Origin: Pseudarthrobacter sp. NamE5
Lineage (GTDB): Bacteria; Actinomycetota; Actinomycetes; Actinomycetales; Micrococcaceae
Direction of reading: 5' to 3'
Assembly: GCF_005796225.1 (NCBI RefSeq)
Contig: NZ_VAHO01000020.1
Span: 1 to 62,383 of the forward strand
Length of the DNA: 62,383 nucleotides
The first letter of the stretch is position 1. Each line of letters begins with the position of its first letter. Under the pieces are notes generated by a model. The model saw only the letters and a program-made list of their open reading frames with translations, was not told the origin of the DNA and made no database searches. Below are positions 23,592 through 31,194 of this stretch, piece after piece. Position numbers and translations under genes: made by a program.

Positions 23592-25604
23592 CTACTTCCT
23601 GAGGGAAGCTGCGATCTGTTGCATGATCGTGGGGTCGGAGAGGGTGGTGGCGTCGCCCGGGTCCCGGCCTTCTGCGACGTCTTTCAGGAGGCGGCGCATG
23701 ATCTTGCCGGAACGGGTCTTGGGCAGTTCCGGAACCACCAGGATGTTCTTCGGCTTGGCAATGGGGCCGATTTCCTTGCCGACGTGGTTGCGGAGTTCCT
23801 GGACGATGTCATCACCGGAATCGACGGCGTCACCGCGGAGGATGACGAACGCGACGACGGCCTGGCCGGTGGTTTCGTCGGCGGCACCGACGACGGCGGC
23901 TTCGGCCACGGCAGGGTGGGACACCAGGGCGGACTCGATCTCCGTGGTGGAGAGCCGGTGCCCGGAGACGTTCATGACGTCATCCACGCGGCCCAGGAGC
24001 CAGATGTCTCCGTCTTCGTCCTTCTTGGCGCCATCGCCGGCGAAGTACATGCTCTCGAAGCGGGACCAGTAGGTGGCTTTGAACCGCTCCGGGTCACCCC
24101 AGATGCCGCGGAGCATGGCCGGCCACGGCTCCCGGATCACCAGGAATCCCCCGTGCCCGTTCGGCACGGACTCGCCCATTTCGTCCACAACATCCACGGC
24201 AATGCCGGGCAGCGGCACCTGGGCGGAACCTGGCTTGGTTGCCGTGACCCCGGGGAGGGGCGCGATCATCTGGGCGCCGGTTTCGGTCTGCCACCAGGTG
24301 TCAACGATGGGGGTTTTGTCCCCGCCGATAACCTTCCGGTACCACATCCAGGCTTCGGGGTTGATGGGTTCGCCCACGGAACCGAGCACGCGCAGTGCGG
24401 AGAGGTCGTACTTGTCCGGGATCTCCCGGCCCCATTTCATGAAGGTTCGGATGGCGGTGGGGGCGGTGTACAGGATGGACACCTTGTACTTCTCCGCGAT
24501 CTCCCACCAGCGGCCCTGGTGCGGGGAATCGGGAGTGCCTTCGTACATGACCTGGGTGGCTCCGTTGATGAGCGGCGCGTAGGTGACGTAGGAGTGCCCG
24601 GTGACCCAGCCGACATCGGCCGTGCACCAGTAGACGTCCGTCTCGGGGTGCAGGTCGAACACCGCCTTATGCGTGTAGGCGGTCTGGGTGAGGTACCCGC
24701 CGGTGGTGTGCAGGATGCCCTTGGGCTTGCCAGTGGTGCCGGAGGTGTAAAGGATGAAGAGCGGGTGTTCGGAGTCATGTCCGACGGCGGTGTGCTCGGC
24801 GGAGGCCGCCTCGACTGTGTCAGCCCACCAGTGGTCCCGGCCCTCGTGCCAGTCCACGTCCTGGCCGTTGCGCTTGACCACCACCACGTTCTGGACTGTG
24901 TGGCCCTCTTTCGCAAGGGCTTCGTCGACGGCGGGCTTCAGGGCGCTGGGCTTGCCGCGGCGATAGGTGCCGTCAGCGGTGACCACCAGCTTGGCCTCGG
25001 CGTCATCGATGCGGGAGCGAAGCGCGTCGGCGGAGAACCCGCCGAACACCACCGAGTGCACGGCACCGATCCGGGCGCAGGCCAGCAGCGTGATGACGGC
25101 CTCCGGAATCATGGGCAGGTATACCGCCACCCGGTCGCCCTTCGCCACACCCAGGGACTCGAAGGCGTTGGCGGCCTTTTTTACTTCTTCGGTCAGCTGC
25201 GCGTAGGTGTAGGTACGGGTGTCCCCGGGCTCGCCCTCGAAGTAGATGGCCACCCGCTCACCCAGCCCGTTCTCCACGTGGCGGTCCAGCGCGTTGTAGG
25301 CGGCGTTAACCTCCCCGCCCACGAACCACTTGGCGAACGGCGGGTTGGACCAGTCAAGCGGCTCGTCGAAATCCTTGCTCCAAGTCAGCAGCTCGCGGGC
25401 CTTCTTTGCCCAGAATGCCGGCCGGTCGGCGTCGGCCTCCTCATACTCTGCAGCGGTAACAACGGCATTCGCGGCGAACTCGGGCGTGGGCGGGAAGGCG
25501 CGGGTCTCATGCAGCAGGTTTTCGAACGCGTCGCCGTGTGCCTCGCCCTGCTGGGCGGCACCTGCCGACGCGTTTGCTACGACGCCTGTAGTGTCCTGGG
25601 ACAT
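23592..25604 (-). CDS. acs: Acetyl-CoA synthetase (AMP-forming)
   Basis: A 670-residue adenylate-forming enzyme converting acetate, ATP and CoA to acetyl-CoA. YTSGTTGKPKGILHT is the P-loop, DTWWQTETG and YFAGDGAKKDEDGDIWLLGRVDDVMNVSG-like blocks mark adenylate chemistry, and TRSGKIMRR near the C-terminus carries the Lys that is acetylated to control Acs elsewhere. The start MSQDTT (25604) has GAGG upstream; earlier in-frame ATGs give an unlikely Arg-rich extension. A near-perfect CRP site lies 150-165 bases upstream, suggesting cAMP-dependent control, as known for acetate genes under GlxR. Confidence 0.95.
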   Translation of the reverse strand: MSQDTTGVVANASAGAAQQGEAHGDAFENLLHETRAFPPTPEFAANAVVTAAEYEEADADRPAFWAKKARELLTWSKDFDEPLDWSNPPFAKWFVGGEVNAAYNALDRHVENGLGERVAIYFEGEPGDTRTYTYAQLTEEVKKAANAFESLGVAKGDRVAVYLPMIPEAVITLLACARIGAVHSVVFGGFSADALRSRIDDAEAKLVVTADGTYRRGKPSALKPAVDEALAKEGHTVQNVVVVKRNGQDVDWHEGRDHWWADTVEAASAEHTAVGHDSEHPLFILYTSGTTGKPKGILHTTGGYLTQTAYTHKAVFDLHPETDVYWCTADVGWVTGHSYVTYAPLINGATQVMYEGTPDSPHQGRWWEIAEKYKVSILYTAPTAIRTFMKWGREIPDKYDLSALRVLGSVGEPINPEAWMWYRKVIGGDKTPIVDTWWQTETGAQMIAPLPGVTATKPGSAQVPLPGIAVDVVDEMGESVPNGHGGFLVIREPWPAMLRGIWGDPERFKATYWSRFESMYFAGDGAKKDEDGDIWLLGRVDDVMNVSGHRLSTTEIESALVSHPAVAEAAVVGAADETTGQAVVAFVILRGDAVDSGDDIVQELRNHVGKEIGPIAKPKNILVVPELPKTRSGKIMRRLLKDVAEGRDPGDATTLSDPTIMQQIAASLRK

Positions 25605-26013
25605 GTGAACCTCATCATTCATCGATCTTTGCTGGGCGGGACATTCGCCGCCGGCCGGGCTTCGCCGCCTGCGCGACGTCGGGCACCGGCTGGTCACGGA
25701 CATTCCGCAAAGAGCTGTTCCGGAATCAAGACTAATGCTTGGCAGCCGCTGATGTGCGCGGTGTCACAGAGCGGCCCGTGAACGGCACTCATTAAGCGGT
25801 GAATGGTCCTCGAGGCGGCCTGGACAAGCCCTTGCAGGTAGCGCCCAGCTAGTGAACCGCCTGGCTGTTGACTAGGCTGAGATGGAATTGTGACTTCACT
25901 GCGGACCGCTGTTGCCAGGCATCACAAGGGCCTGGCCACGCCGGAACCGCCGTCAAGACGGCACCATTCAGGAGCCATTCCGGCCCCGGTGCCGCCACGC
26001 TAAGGAGAGCAGA
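25605..26013. other. Divergent intergenic region between acs and membrane-protein gene
   Basis: About 400 bases without a supported gene; in-frame extensions of acs and of the right-hand gene into it lack ribosome binding sites. It contains the CRP-like site at 25753-25768 and must hold both divergent promoters. TTGACT with TAGGCT nearby (about 25867-25879) is suggestive of a promoter for the right-hand gene, but the spacing is not canonical. Confidence 0.5.
25753..25768. promoter_or_regulatory. CRP/GlxR-type binding site upstream of acs
   Basis: TGTGC-N6-TCACA matches the TGTGA-N6-TCACA consensus at nine of ten specified positions. Its centre is about 156 bases from the acs start codon. With a GlxR-like crp gene 5 kb away, direct regulation of acs by cAMP-Crp is plausible; the divergent gene at 26014 could also respond. 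Confidence 0.6.
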
Positions 26014-27423
26014 ATGAACCAGCAGAGCTACGGCCAGAAGAGCGGCCCCGACACAGCAGGTTCCGGTCAGGGCACCGGAACGGCTGAGGGGTCAGGCCCC
26101 CAGGCCGCCGCGGGCGCCGCCCCCAAGGGAGGCAAGGCTGGGAACGCCAACGAGGCAGTGCTCGGCCCGTTCACCATCCGGGACCTTGCGGTGTTCGGCG
26201 CCACCCTGATTCTCTTCGTGGCCTCGCTGCTGCCGATCTTTGGTGCCCGTTACAACCTGTGGAACCTTAACAACCTCTTCTTCCTGGGGCTGGGCATCAT
26301 CCTGCCCCTGATCGTCAGCGCACTCTTTGCCGCCCGCAGGCTGGCTCCCGCCACGAAGATCCGGATCGGCTCCCTTTCCATCGACCAGTTCGCGTCAGTG
26401 GTGGCCTCCTTCGCCGTGGCTTTCTTCTTCCTCTCCGTGGCCGCAGCCTACGTCCCAAGCTTCATGGTGGGCCTGGTGGGCTCGCTGATCTTGTTTGCCG
26501 CAACGGTGCTGGGCCGCTTCCTGCCCTACATCTCCGCAGACTTTAAGGACCGCGCCGAGGTCCCGGCACATGTGGTCGCCCGTGAAGCCGCCGTCCCCGT
26601 CCAGAAGCCCCGGGCTCCCAAGAAGCCGAAGGCGGAGTCCGCTTCAAAAGCATCAGGATTCGGCTCCAAAGTACTGTCCGGTGGCGGGCTGTTCGGGGGA
26701 GCAGGGGCAGGGTCCTCGGCAGTTGAACCCGGTTCTGCCCGTTCCGGATCCGAGCCCGGTCCGGCAGTGCATGCAGGTCCGGCAGTACATGCAGGTTCGG
26801 CCGGACAGGCAGGGTCCGCCGGGCGGGCCGGGGCAGTGGCTGCGCCCGCCACGGCAGCAATTCCCAGCACGGCCCCGCCCGTCTCCACCGCTCCCGAGGT
26901 GTCCGACCGGACTTTCTCCGGTGACCCCGGACCGGCAATCCAGGCCGCCGACGTCGTAAGCCCTTCCGCAACACCCGCTGCCGAAGAAACCCAGCTGGGC
27001 GACATTCCGGCCGCAGGCACTGGGAGCTCCCTTGCCTCTGGCCGCAACCACGACGGCGGCGCGCGGCAGGCTGCCCCCTCCGGCCAGTCTGCCGGTTCCC
27101 GGCAGAGCGGGCAGGGCAGTTGGGAGCCGCAGGCTGCCACCGCTGTGCAGCCGCAGATCCGCACCCAGGAGCCGATTGGGGCGACCGTGGATCCATCCAG
27201 CCGCCCGGAGGAGCCGGAAGACCAGCCCATTCACGAGGCTTTCTGGTTTGCGGTCGCACAGCACCGCACCGCGTATGACCCCCGCACCGGGGCACCTGCG
27301 TTCGTGATCGAACCGGGGGGCTGGGTCCTGGCCCTTGAGGACCGCGGCCACGAGTTCCTGGTGCAGCACACCGACGGGCGCTTGGGTGTCCTGCGGGACC
27401 TCAGCAACATCGAGCGCGGCTGA
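26014..27423 (+). CDS. Membrane protein with long disordered Pro/Ala/Gly tail, function unknown
   Basis: A 469-residue protein that I cannot assign. Residues 1-45 are Gly/Ser/Ala-rich; four hydrophobic segments lie between about 55 and 175 (ATLILFVASLLPIF, LGIILPLIVSALFAA, FAVAFFFLSVAAAYV, LVGSLILFAATVLG). A low-complexity region of about 230 residues follows, with a 6-residue tandem repeat (from residue 249). The last 65 residues become conserved-looking again: HEAFWFAVAQHRTAYDPRTG...FVIEPGGWVLALEDRGHEFLVQHTDGR, a small beta-rich domain probably in the cytoplasm. AAGGAGA precedes the ATG. nth starts five bases after it, so it belongs to the nth-Nudix operon. Confidence 0.75.
   Translation: MNQQSYGQKSGPDTAGSGQGTGTAEGSGPQAAAGAAPKGGKAGNANEAVLGPFTIRDLAVFGATLILFVASLLPIFGARYNLWNLNNLFFLGLGIILPLIVSALFAARRLAPATKIRIGSLSIDQFASVVASFAVAFFFLSVAAAYVPSFMVGLVGSLILFAATVLGRFLPYISADFKDRAEVPAHVVAREAAVPVQKPRAPKKPKAESASKASGFGSKVLSGGGLFGGAGAGSSAVEPGSARSGSEPGPAVHAGPAVHAGSAGQAGSAGRAGAVAAPATAAIPSTAPPVSTAPEVSDRTFSGDPGPAIQAADVVSPSATPAAEETQLGDIPAAGTGSSLASGRNHDGGARQAAPSGQSAGSRQSGQGSWEPQAATAVQPQIRTQEPIGATVDPSSRPEEPEDQPIHEAFWFAVAQHRTAYDPRTGAPAFVIEPGGWVLALEDRGHEFLVQHTDGRLGVLRDLSNIERG
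26758..26829 (+). repeat. 18-base tandem repeat inside the membrane-protein gene
   Basis: Four in-frame 18-base units encode GPAVHA, GPAVHA, GSAGQA and GSAGRA. The first two DNA units (26758-26775, 26776-26793) differ at one base; the last two are more diverged. Each first pair contains the palindrome TGCATGCA or a one-base variant. Confidence 0.85.
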
Positions 27424-27427
27424 CCCC

Positions 27428-28285
27428 ATGGCCTTGCCCCGGGTCCCGAAGGCCGGCGGAGTCAGGGCCTCCGCCGGCCAGTCCGCGGGAATGCCCGTGG
27501 TGTCCTCCGAATCGGTGCTGGCCCTCAAGCGGCGGGCCCGGCGGATCCACCGGACCCTGGCCGAGAAGTACCCCTATGCACACGCCGAACTTGATTTCCG
27601 CAACCCGTTCGAACTGCTCGTGGCCACGGTCCTGTCCGCCCAGACGACCGACGTCACCGTAAACCAGGTGACCAAAGTGCTGTTTTCCCGGTATCCGGAC
27701 GCCCGGTCCCTGGCAGAGGCGGACCCTGTAGAGCTTGAAACGATCCTCAAGCCCACCGGGTTCTTCCGGGCCAAATCAAGGAATGTCATTGCGCTCTGCA
27801 CCCGCCTGGTGGACGACTTCAACGGTGTGGTCCCGGGTCGGCTGGAGGACCTGGTCACGCTGCCGGGTGTGGGGCGCAAGACGGCCAACGTGGTGCTGGC
27901 CAACGCCTTTGGCATCCCCGGGATCTCCGTGGACACCCACTTCGCCCGGCTCGCGAAGCGGTTTGGCTGGACCCAGTCTGAGGACCCTGTGCAGATCGAA
28001 CAGGACGTTGCCGCGCTGTTCGAACGCAAGGACTGGACCATGCTGTCCCACAGGGTGATCTTCCATGGGCGGCGTGTGTGCCATGCGCGGAAGCCGGCGT
28101 GCGGCGCCTGCCCTGTTGCCACCTGGTGCCCCAGTTACGGGCTGGGGGAGACCGACCCCGGGAAAGCAGTGAAGCTGCTGAAGTACGAGCTCGCACCTGG
28201 AAGCGAGGCGCTGCTGGACCAGTTGCTCGCGGAAAGCCACCGTGCGGCCGAGATTCGGATGGAATCACAGAAGAGGACCTCGTGA
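27428..28285 (+). CDS. nth: Endonuclease III
   Basis: A 285-residue base-excision-repair glycosylase/AP lyase for oxidised pyrimidines. The helix-hairpin-helix LPGVGRKTANVVLANAFG contains catalytic Lys151, and SVDTHFAR contains Asp169. The [4Fe-4S] cluster ligands are Cys218, 225, 228 and 234 (C-x6-C-x2-C-x5-C). A 25-residue extension precedes the conserved domain; MPVVSSES (residue 22) is an alternative start, with the body beginning at LALKRRARRI. The stop overlaps the GTG of the Nudix gene. Pairing with a Nudix hydrolase and MarP mirrors the mycobacterial Rv3674c region. Confidence 0.95.
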   Translation: MALPRVPKAGGVRASAGQSAGMPVVSSESVLALKRRARRIHRTLAEKYPYAHAELDFRNPFELLVATVLSAQTTDVTVNQVTKVLFSRYPDARSLAEADPVELETILKPTGFFRAKSRNVIALCTRLVDDFNGVVPGRLEDLVTLPGVGRKTANVVLANAFGIPGISVDTHFARLAKRFGWTQSEDPVQIEQDVAALFERKDWTMLSHRVIFHGRRVCHARKPACGACPVATWCPSYGLGETDPGKAVKLLKYELAPGSEALLDQLLAESHRAAEIRMESQKRTS

Positions 28286-28959
28286 GCGCCCGCGAAGACC
28301 TGCTCGGGCTGGTCCGCCGGGCAGAGTCCGGAGCGGCCGCCGCCCCGGACCCCCTGTGGGCCGCGCTGACGGTGGACGAAGCGGTGGCCCGGAAAGCGGC
28401 TGTCTTGATGCTTTTCGGGGCCCTTGATGACGTCCCCGCAGCCTCCGGCAAGCCATTGGCCCCCGCCGACCTTGATGTCCTGCTTCTGGAACGTGCGCAT
28501 ACCCTGGGCTCGCACCCGGGCCAGGTGGCGTTTCCGGGCGGCGCCATTGACGCCCGGGAAACGCCCGTTCAGGCGGCCCTGCGCGAGGCCGAAGAGGAGA
28601 CCGGGCTCGACGCCGACGGCGTGGAAGTCCTGGGCAACCTCCAGGAGCTGGGCCTTGCGCACAGCAACTTCCTGGTCACGCCCGTGCTTGCGTGGTGGCG
28701 CTCGCCTTCGCCCATCCGGGTAGTGGATTATGCCGAGTCCGCCCAGGTTTTCCGGGTTCCCGTCAGGGACCTGCTGGACCCGGACAACCGCGTGATGGCC
28801 ACTGTCCATCGCGCCGGCCGCAGCTTCGACAGCCCTGCCTTCACCGTTAACGGCGTGGTGGTGTGGGGGTTCACAGGAATCGTCCTGAACGGGCTGTTTG
28901 AACAGCTGGGCTGGGCCGTTCCATGGGACCGGAGCCGGCGCCACGCAATGGGTGTTTAG
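28282..28959 (+). CDS. CoA pyrophosphatase-type Nudix hydrolase (NudL-like)
   Basis: A 225-residue Nudix protein. HTLGSHPGQVAFPGG is the UPF0035 motif that marks CoA pyrophosphatases of the NUDT7/NudL group, and it runs directly into a complete Nudix box (GAIDARE, then REAEEETGL). The enzyme is expected to split CoA derivatives or similar diphosphates with Mg2+. GTG overlaps the nth stop (GTGA), with AGAGGA upstream. The counterpart in M. tuberculosis is Rv3672c, adjacent to marP. Confidence 0.88.
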   Translation: MSAREDLLGLVRRAESGAAAAPDPLWAALTVDEAVARKAAVLMLFGALDDVPAASGKPLAPADLDVLLLERAHTLGSHPGQVAFPGGAIDARETPVQAALREAEEETGLDADGVEVLGNLQELGLAHSNFLVTPVLAWWRSPSPIRVVDYAESAQVFRVPVRDLLDPDNRVMATVHRAGRSFDSPAFTVNGVVVWGFTGIVLNGLFEQLGWAVPWDRSRRHAMGV

Positions 28960-28961
28960 CC

Positions 28962-29153
28962 TTAGGCCTGCTGGTGTCGGAGATCCACAACGATGCCGGT
29001 GGCGGCGTTTTCCCGCATCGCCTTCACTCCTTCAAGCAGTGTATTCAGTGACTTGAACTTTGGTGACACGGCCACCGTGTTTCCTTCTGCATCGGTGAGC
29101 CGGAGCCGGTACGACTCGTCTCCTACCCGATGTATTTCAAACCTGCCCGCCAT
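28962..29153 (-). CDS. YegP/DUF1508 family small protein
   Basis: A 63-residue protein with a single DUF1508 repeat: FEIHRVGDESYRLRLTDAEGNTVAVSPKF, then LEGVKAMRENAATGIVVD. Related proteins such as E. coli YegP have two such repeats; the one-repeat version is common in actinobacteria. The function is unknown. AGGGGAGG lies upstream of the ATG at 29153. The gene is convergent with the Nudix gene, two bases apart. Confidence 0.75.
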   Translation of the reverse strand: MAGRFEIHRVGDESYRLRLTDAEGNTVAVSPKFKSLNTLLEGVKAMRENAATGIVVDLRHQQA

Positions 29154-29329
29154 ATGCCGGGACCTCCCCTGGTGTGCGTCTTTGCATCAGCCTGCCGACC
29201 GCTCTGCCTCAGTCGCTACGACTGTAACGCCCGTCACGCCCATGGTCGAGCTACCGCCGGGTAGGTTACTTCACCGGTCACAAACCTTTCCGGTTCCGGA
29301 CATCACGGGCTCTTCAGGCGCTGAACCGG

Positions 29330-31048
29330 CTACTTGGCGTGGTCATAGGAATCGACGACGGCGACGCTTACGGGAAATTCGACGGGGATGGGTCCGAACA
29401 GGAGTTCCTTGGCAGCGCTGGCCGCGTCTTGGATCGCTTTGATACAGGCATCAACCGCTTCCGCCTGCGCGTGCACCATCACTTCGTCATGCAGGAAGAA
29501 AACGAGCTCTGCGGGCACGCCACTGTCCGCGCGGAGGGTGCGCAGCCGCCGTCGTAATTCCGCGAGCCAGCACGCCGCCCAGTCCGCGGCGGAACCCTGG
29601 ACGACGAAATTGCGCGTAAAGCGTCCCCGCGCCCGGGCAATGGATTCCGCCCTGCGCTGCTCCTCCGCGGTGGAGGAACGCTGGCTCTGGAACCATCGTT
29701 CCGACGGCGGCGGGCTGCTCCTGCCCAGCCTCGTGGTCACGGTCCCGCCGGCCTCACCGGTACGCGCCGCCTGTTCTACAAAGTCCACTGCGCGGGGATA
29801 GGTCCGGGCGAGCTGCGGCATGAGGCGGCCGGCCTCGCCTGAGGTAGCGCCGTACATAGCCCCGAGCAGGGCCGTCTTCGCTTTCGCCCGGTCTCCGCCG
29901 AATCCCTTGGCGGCGATGCCAGCGTAGAGGTCCTGGTCCCTGGCCGCCTCGGCCATGGAAGAGTCCCGGGCGAGGGCCACCAGGACACGCGGTTCCAGCT
30001 GGGAGGCATCGGCGACGATCAGCTTGCAGCCGGGGTCAGCGTGGACTGCACCACGAACCTGGCGCGGTATCTGCAGGGCCCCGCCCCCGCGCGAGGCCCA
30101 GCGGCCGGAGACCACCCCGCCCACTACGTATTCCGGCCGGAACCTGCCGTCGGCCACCCAGGCGTCGAGCCAGGACCACCCATTGGCCGTATGCAGGCGG
30201 GAAAGCTGCTTGTAGGCCAGCAGCGGCTCGATGGCAGGGTGACTGGATTCCCGCAGCTCCCACTTGCGCGTGCTTTTGACCTCGATCCCGTTGCGGTGCA
30301 GGGCCCGCATCAGGTCCTGGGGCGAATCCGGATTCAATGTTGGCGACTTCAGGAGCCCGCGCAGTTCCTGGTTCAGCGCTTCAAGTTTGGCCGGGCGGTG
30401 GCCAAGGGGCGGGCGGGGGCCAAGGTGGTCCGCGAGGATCTGCTCGTGCAGGTCCTCCCGCCACGGGACGCCTGCGTACTGCATTTCCGCCGCAATTATC
30501 GCGGCGGCCGATTCAGCTGCGAGGAGGAGCTGCAGCCGGCTCCGCTGGTTCTCCTCCTGGCTCACCGCGGCCAGCGCCGTCTGCTGGGCCGCGTATTCGG
30601 CCCGAAGTTGTTCCAGGGTGTGCCGTACACCGGGACCGGTTGAGGGAGCCTCGAAGAGGGCGGCCTGGTCCGCCGGGGGTGGCGGTGGCTGAAGCGCCTT
30701 GGGTGGCAGCATCGGGTCCTCAATGGTGCTCCGGTCCGCGTTCCTGGCGTAGTCGGTGTGTTCGGCAAACCGCGAGAATGCAAGGATGCTGCCGCACAGG
30801 CTCAGGTCGTAACACCTCTCCAGCTCGACGCCGGCAGCGAGCAGGCCGGGGTACCAGTCCTGGGTGCGGTGCCAGATCCACCGGGGCGGCAGGCCGTCGC
30901 GCCGGCGCCGTTCCAAACCGCGGACGACGGCGGGCAGCTCGCGCGCGCCGATAACCCTGGGATCCGGGGCGGCGGACAGAGGCTGCCCGCCTTGGGTGAT
31001 TTCCTGCAGTGCCGCACCGGAAGGGTGGGCGGCGAGCAGCAGGTACAT
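29330..31048 (-). CDS. Bifunctional 3'-5' exonuclease / family A DNA polymerase-like protein
   Basis: A 572-residue protein of the actinobacterial PolA-like group. Residues 1-190 are the place of the exonuclease-like domain but are highly diverged. The polymerase part has motif A as VADASQLEPRVL (DASQLEPR, where Pol I has DYSQIELR), motif B RAKAKTALLGAMYGATSG (K..LL..MYG), and motif C FFLHDEVMV. The catalytic Asp of motif A and the HDE of motif C are intact. MYLLLAAHP (31048) is the likely start. It stands alone on the minus strand, upstream and divergent from the Tad operon. Its biological role, probably repair, is not established. Confidence 0.85.
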   Translation of the reverse strand: MYLLLAAHPSGAALQEITQGGQPLSAAPDPRVIGARELPAVVRGLERRRRDGLPPRWIWHRTQDWYPGLLAAGVELERCYDLSLCGSILAFSRFAEHTDYARNADRSTIEDPMLPPKALQPPPPPADQAALFEAPSTGPGVRHTLEQLRAEYAAQQTALAAVSQEENQRSRLQLLLAAESAAAIIAAEMQYAGVPWREDLHEQILADHLGPRPPLGHRPAKLEALNQELRGLLKSPTLNPDSPQDLMRALHRNGIEVKSTRKWELRESSHPAIEPLLAYKQLSRLHTANGWSWLDAWVADGRFRPEYVVGGVVSGRWASRGGGALQIPRQVRGAVHADPGCKLIVADASQLEPRVLVALARDSSMAEAARDQDLYAGIAAKGFGGDRAKAKTALLGAMYGATSGEAGRLMPQLARTYPRAVDFVEQAARTGEAGGTVTTRLGRSSPPPSERWFQSQRSSTAEEQRRAESIARARGRFTRNFVVQGSAADWAACWLAELRRRLRTLRADSGVPAELVFFLHDEVMVHAQAEAVDACIKAIQDAASAAKELLFGPIPVEFPVSVAVVDSYDHAK

Positions 31049-31194
31049 GGGTCCTATTCTGCCTTGTTTCCCTGATGTGCCAGCGCCCATCGGGCTGCCC
31101 TGGAAGTGGTACCGCCGATACCCAAGCTCTGGTCTTTTCCACATATGGCGATGGGCCCCTGCCGCTTCCTCCTGCCGGGGTGGAGAGTGGCTCC

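Noticed and set aside
23280..25781. Very long open frame (833 codons) on the plus strand opposite acs and the DeoR gene
   Set aside because: It is the antisense shadow of high-GC coding sequence: low-complexity Gly/His/Val-rich translation, no domain motifs, and both genes on the other strand are certain.
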